From contig NZ_CP012333.1 in NCBI RefSeq assembly GCF_001263205.1, forward strand, positions 6,686,501 through 6,750,500: 64,000 nucleotides of DNA, in the 5' to 3' direction. Both the position numbers and the translations under genes were made by a program. Below are positions 61,291 to 64,000 of the stretch, in pieces; position 1 is the stretch's first letter; every line of letters starts with the position of its first letter. A model generated the notes under the pieces. It worked only from the letters and a program-made list of their open reading frames with translations. It was not told where the DNA came from and ran no database searches. The DNA comes from Labilithrix luteola (GTDB taxonomy: Bacteria > Myxococcota_A > Polyangia > Polyangiales > Polyangiaceae).

Positions 61291-62280
61291 TTACTTCGAG
61301 AGCTCCAGCATCCGGTCGATGGGAACCTTGGCGGCCGTCATGAGCGCGCTGTCCATCTCCAGGCGGGGCTCGAGATCACGCAGCGAGAGGTAGACCTTCT
61401 CGAGCGAGTTCTTCTTCATGTGCGGGCATTCGTTGCATGCGCAGTTCGCCTCTGGCGGGGCAGGGATGAAGGTCTTGTCCGGAGCGGCCTTGGTCATCTG
61501 GTGCAAGATGCCGGGCTCGGTCGCGACGATGAACTCACGCTTGTCGCTCTTCGTGGCGAAGTTGAGGATGCCCGTCGTCGAGCCGACGTAGTCGGCCATT
61601 CGCAACACCACGTCTTCGCATTCGGGGTGCGCGAGGACCAACGCGTCCGGGTGACGAACCTTCAGTCCCGCGATCTTCCGCTCGCTGAAGGTGTCGTGGA
61701 CGATGCAGGTGCCCGGCCAGAGGACCATGTTGCGACCGAGCTTCTTGTTCAGGTAGCCGCCCAGGTTCTTGTCGGGCGCGAAGAGCACGGTCTTGTCCGC
61801 CGGGATGTGCGAGACGATCTTCTCGGCATTCGACGACGTCACGATGTAATCGGACAGCGCTTTCACGGCCGCCGTGCAGTTGATGTAACTGACCAAGACG
61901 GAGCCCGGATATCGCGCTTTCCACGCCGCCACCTTCTCCGCGGGCGCGCCCGAAGCGAGCGAGCAGCCCGCTTCCAGGTCCGGAATGACGACGATGCGGT
62001 CGGGGTTCAGGATCTTCGCGGTCTCGGCCATGAAGTGCACGCCCGCGAAGCAGATGACGTCGGCTTTGGTCGTTGCCGCGGCCTGCGCGAGCTGCAGGGA
62101 GTCACCGATGAAGTCGGCGACGTCCTGGATGTCGCTGTCCTGGTAGTAGTGCGCAAGGATGACGGCGTTGCGCTCCTTCTTGAGCCGAGCGATCTCGTCC
62201 TCGAGGTCGAGCGACGGATCGATGGGCGCGGAGGTCGTGGGAGCAGCGCGCCCGGCGATGGGCAGCGTCCGAGTCATCAT
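61291..62280 (-). CDS. nadA: quinolinate synthase NadA
   Basis: 329 residues. Three repeated NadA domains with the Fe-S ligands Cys in DLEAGCSLA, AHPECEDVV and CNECPHMKKN, and the characteristic ILAHYYQDSDIQDVADFIGDS near residue 42. With L-aspartate oxidase it makes quinolinate from iminoaspartate and dihydroxyacetone phosphate for NAD synthesis. No nadB or nadC is adjacent. Two Met codons start the frame; either may be used. A GTGCGGTCGAGC motif shared with the hppA upstream element lies 39 bases before the start. Confidence 0.96.
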   Translation of the reverse strand: MMTRTLPIAGRAAPTTSAPIDPSLDLEDEIARLKKERNAVILAHYYQDSDIQDVADFIGDSLQLAQAAATTKADVICFAGVHFMAETAKILNPDRIVVIPDLEAGCSLASGAPAEKVAAWKARYPGSVLVSYINCTAAVKALSDYIVTSSNAEKIVSHIPADKTVLFAPDKNLGGYLNKKLGRNMVLWPGTCIVHDTFSERKIAGLKVRHPDALVLAHPECEDVVLRMADYVGSTTGILNFATKSDKREFIVATEPGILHQMTKAAPDKTFIPAPPEANCACNECPHMKKNSLEKVYLSLRDLEPRLEMDSALMTAAKVPIDRMLELSK

Positions 62281-62371
62281 GATGCCCTTACCCTAGGGCC
62301 GCCAAGCCGCCCGGTAAAGTGCGGTCGAGCCATGCACGAGGGCAGGGCAGAGCCGGTAGACCCGCGCAGGC

Positions 62372-62797
62372 CTACCGCGAACCCAGCAGTTTCTGTGTCA
62401 GCCGAGCGCCGAGCGCCTCGCTCATCATGCCGGCGACCATGTCCTCGATCTTTCGCCGGTCCTTGTCTTCGGCGAACACGAACTGGATGCCCATCCCGGC
62501 CGGCTTCTCGTCGGTGGCGTCGATTTCGCGAACGACCCACTTCACGATGCCTGCGAGCTCGATCTTGACGATGTCCGCGCCCTCGGCGCCTGCGCCGCTC
62601 GGGCTCACCGCGGGAACGGTGAGGACGAACATGAACTCCGTGCCGACCTCGAGCGGTCGCGTGGTTCGAATGAACGTGCCGCCCTTCGAGATGTTCTTGG
62701 TGTAGTCCGCGAAGAACGTGTTGAGGCGCTTGTAGTCGACGCGCAGCGTGATGGGGGCGCGGTCGTCCGTGCGGCGGTCGTCGTTCGCTTCCGGCAT
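62372..62797 (-). CDS. PilZ-domain protein
   Basis: 141 residues. RRTDDR near residue 8 gives the RxxxR motif, and NISKGGTFIR near residue 35 the N/DxSxxG motif, both needed for cyclic-di-GMP binding. The domain continues through VGTEFMFVLTVP and GIVKWVVREIDATDEKPAGMGIQFV, as in the single-domain PilZ proteins common in myxobacteria. It is probably a small cytoplasmic c-di-GMP receptor; its partner is unknown. Divergent from the acyl-CoA synthetase gene. Confidence 0.9.
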   Translation of the reverse strand: MPEANDDRRTDDRAPITLRVDYKRLNTFFADYTKNISKGGTFIRTTRPLEVGTEFMFVLTVPAVSPSGAGAEGADIVKIELAGIVKWVVREIDATDEKPAGMGIQFVFAEDKDRRKIEDMVAGMMSEALGARLTQKLLGSR

Positions 62798-62829
62798 CGA
62801 GGGGGAGGATACCTGATAGATTGCCGGCC

Positions 62830-64000
62830 ATGGGCAACGTCTTCCGGGGAGGCCAGCGCGGCCGTGTTCTCGGCAACGTGCTTGGCGGGGCGCTCGGGAT
62901 CGTCGAGGAAGCCAAAGACAGAGTCACGACCGCGGCGAAACTCGGCAACGGAAGCGGCCTCGTCTGGGCGCTCACGTGGCCCGGCGCCACCGAGCTCGTA
63001 CGCATCCTGCGGAGTGGCTCGCAGAACCCTTCGCTCATCTATCGGCTCCACGCCACGAACACGCCGAACAAACTCGCCCTCGTCTGGCGGGGGCGACGCT
63101 GGACGTGGAAACAGCTCGATGCCCTGGTCGATCAGCTCGCGGCCGGGCTCGAAGCTCGCGGCATTTCGCGGGGCAAGAGCATCATCGTGATGACGAAGAA
63201 CCGCGCCGAGTTCGTCCAGCTCGGTGCCGCGACTGCGCGGGTTGGCGCCGCGGCGGTCAGCATCTCGTGGCGTTCGACCCCTCAGGAGCTCGCGTTTCTC
63301 GTGAACGACTCAGGGGCCGTCGGCATCCTCACCGAGCCCGAGCTCCTCCCGACCATCGAGGCCGCACGAGCCGAGCTCTCACCGGAGTTCCTGAAGAACG
63401 TCTTCGTCACCGGCTCGCCGGCGCCGCCTGGTGCTCTGTCGTTCGAGGCGCTGTTCGAGGTCCCCAATCACACGTCGGGGCACACGTCGGGGCACACGTC
63501 GGGGCCCGACGCGCTGGTCGACGAAGAAGCGGCCGTCATCATCTACACGTCGGGGACGACCGGGAAGCCGAAGGGCGCGGTTCGCAAGTTCCCCAAAGAC
63601 ACCATGCAGGCGGCGTTTCGTTTCATCAACGAGACGCCCATGCGCACGGACGACGTCCACCTCGTCGCGTGTCCGCTTTACCACTCGACGGCGTTCGGGT
63701 TCATGGCGCTGTCGCTGCTGCTCGGCAACACGATCGTCCTGATGGACGAGTTCAAGCCCGAGACGTTCCTCGAGCTCGTCGAGCGTCACCGGGTGACGAC
63801 CACCGCGGTCGTTCCGACGATGATGCAGCGCATTCTCGACCTGCCCGAAGAGACGAAGCAAGCGCACGATCCGCGGTCGCTGCGGATCGTGTTTTCTGGT
63901 GGCGCGCCGCTGCCCGCGCCGCTCGCGATCGACTTCATGGATCGCTTCGGCGACGTCGTCTTCAACTTCTACGGCGCCACCGAGACCGGGCTCGTCACCC
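62830..64000 (+). CDS. acyl-CoA synthetase (AMP-dependent ligase), 5' part
   Basis: The ATG at 62830 opens a frame that runs off the right edge (390 residues visible). After an N-terminal stretch of about 65 residues it follows the ANL adenylating family: TPNKLALVWRGRRWTWKQLD, the AMP-binding P-loop IIYTSGTTGKPKGA, VACPLYHSTAFGFMALSLLLG, VPTMMQRILDLPEE and FYGATETG (A5 motif). These enzymes activate a fatty or other carboxylic acid as acyl-AMP and transfer it to CoA; long- or medium-chain fatty acid is likely. An in-frame triple repeat of HTSG is at 63469-63504. Confidence 0.92.
   Translation, partial: MGNVFRGGQRGRVLGNVLGGALGIVEEAKDRVTTAAKLGNGSGLVWALTWPGATELVRILRSGSQNPSLIYRLHATNTPNKLALVWRGRRWTWKQLDALVDQLAAGLEARGISRGKSIIVMTKNRAEFVQLGAATARVGAAAVSISWRSTPQELAFLVNDSGAVGILTEPELLPTIEAARAELSPEFLKNVFVTGSPAPPGALSFEALFEVPNHTSGHTSGHTSGPDALVDEEAAVIIYTSGTTGKPKGAVRKFPKDTMQAAFRFINETPMRTDDVHLVACPLYHSTAFGFMALSLLLGNTIVLMDEFKPETFLELVERHRVTTTAVVPTMMQRILDLPEETKQAHDPRSLRIVFSGGAPLPAPLAIDFMDRFGDVVFNFYGATETGLVT

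Overview
The window is high-GC DNA from one bacterial chromosome. Its gene content fits a myxobacterium of the Polyangiales type: several lipoproteins of unknown function, a formylglycine-generating-enzyme-like lipoprotein, an N-terminally extended RpoH-type sigma factor, a PilZ protein of the kind common in myxobacteria, and an ECF sigma operon with its own envelope proteins. This assignment is inferred from gene content and style; no rRNA or tRNA gene was seen to confirm it.

Left end (about 1-11.5 kb): a mosaic accessory region. It opens with the 3' end of a large gene that overlaps (ATGA) the first of two tandem paralogous small genes, a layout typical of a polymorphic toxin with immunity genes. 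The second paralogue carries a run of 17 T inside its coding sequence. A third, dead paralogue lies at 11.2-11.5 kb. Between them are a duplicated 3' fragment of the AI-2E-family gene, a small secreted Cys-repeat protein, a DUF559 nuclease-like protein, a lipoprotein, a GFA-family protein, a carotenoid oxygenase, a frameshifted MerR/TipAS regulator and a second, apparently foreign pair of immunity-like genes. Fragments of MFS, quinone oxidoreductase, NmrA and Gfo/Idh/MocA genes end at two copies of a 109-bp direct repeat.

Core block (about 11.5-32 kb): AI-2E-family permease, UvrD/PcrA helicase, two large envelope proteins, a methyltransferase/coiled-coil protein, DnaJ, a 26-bp minisatellite, an orphan FliI/SctN-type ATPase, an ABC-F protein, a thioredoxin-fold lipoprotein, a Cys-rich lipoprotein, a CDP-alcohol phosphatidyltransferase, RsmI, an RpoH-like sigma factor and a KOW-domain protein with a probable leaderless promoter.

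Middle (about 32-46 kb): a frameshifted FGE-like lipoprotein, small VOC proteins, AraC and LysR regulators, an NmrA-type operon divergent from the LysR gene, a membrane pyrophosphatase, a methyltransferase with a regulatory domain, a ferritin-like protein and an MFS pseudogene. A 100-bp element with perfect 14-bp inverted ends lies upstream of the pyrophosphatase.

Right part (about 46-64 kb): a heterodimeric ABC exporter with one degenerate ATP site, an ECF sigma operon, alanine racemase, an MlaE-like permease, a papain-like peptidase, a PRISE-type reductase divergent from a LysR regulator, a haem-oxygenase-like protein, a 1-kb intergenic region with an interspersed 16-bp repeat, a GAF/H-box protein without an ATPase domain, NadA, a PilZ protein and the 5' part of an acyl-CoA synthetase that runs off the window.
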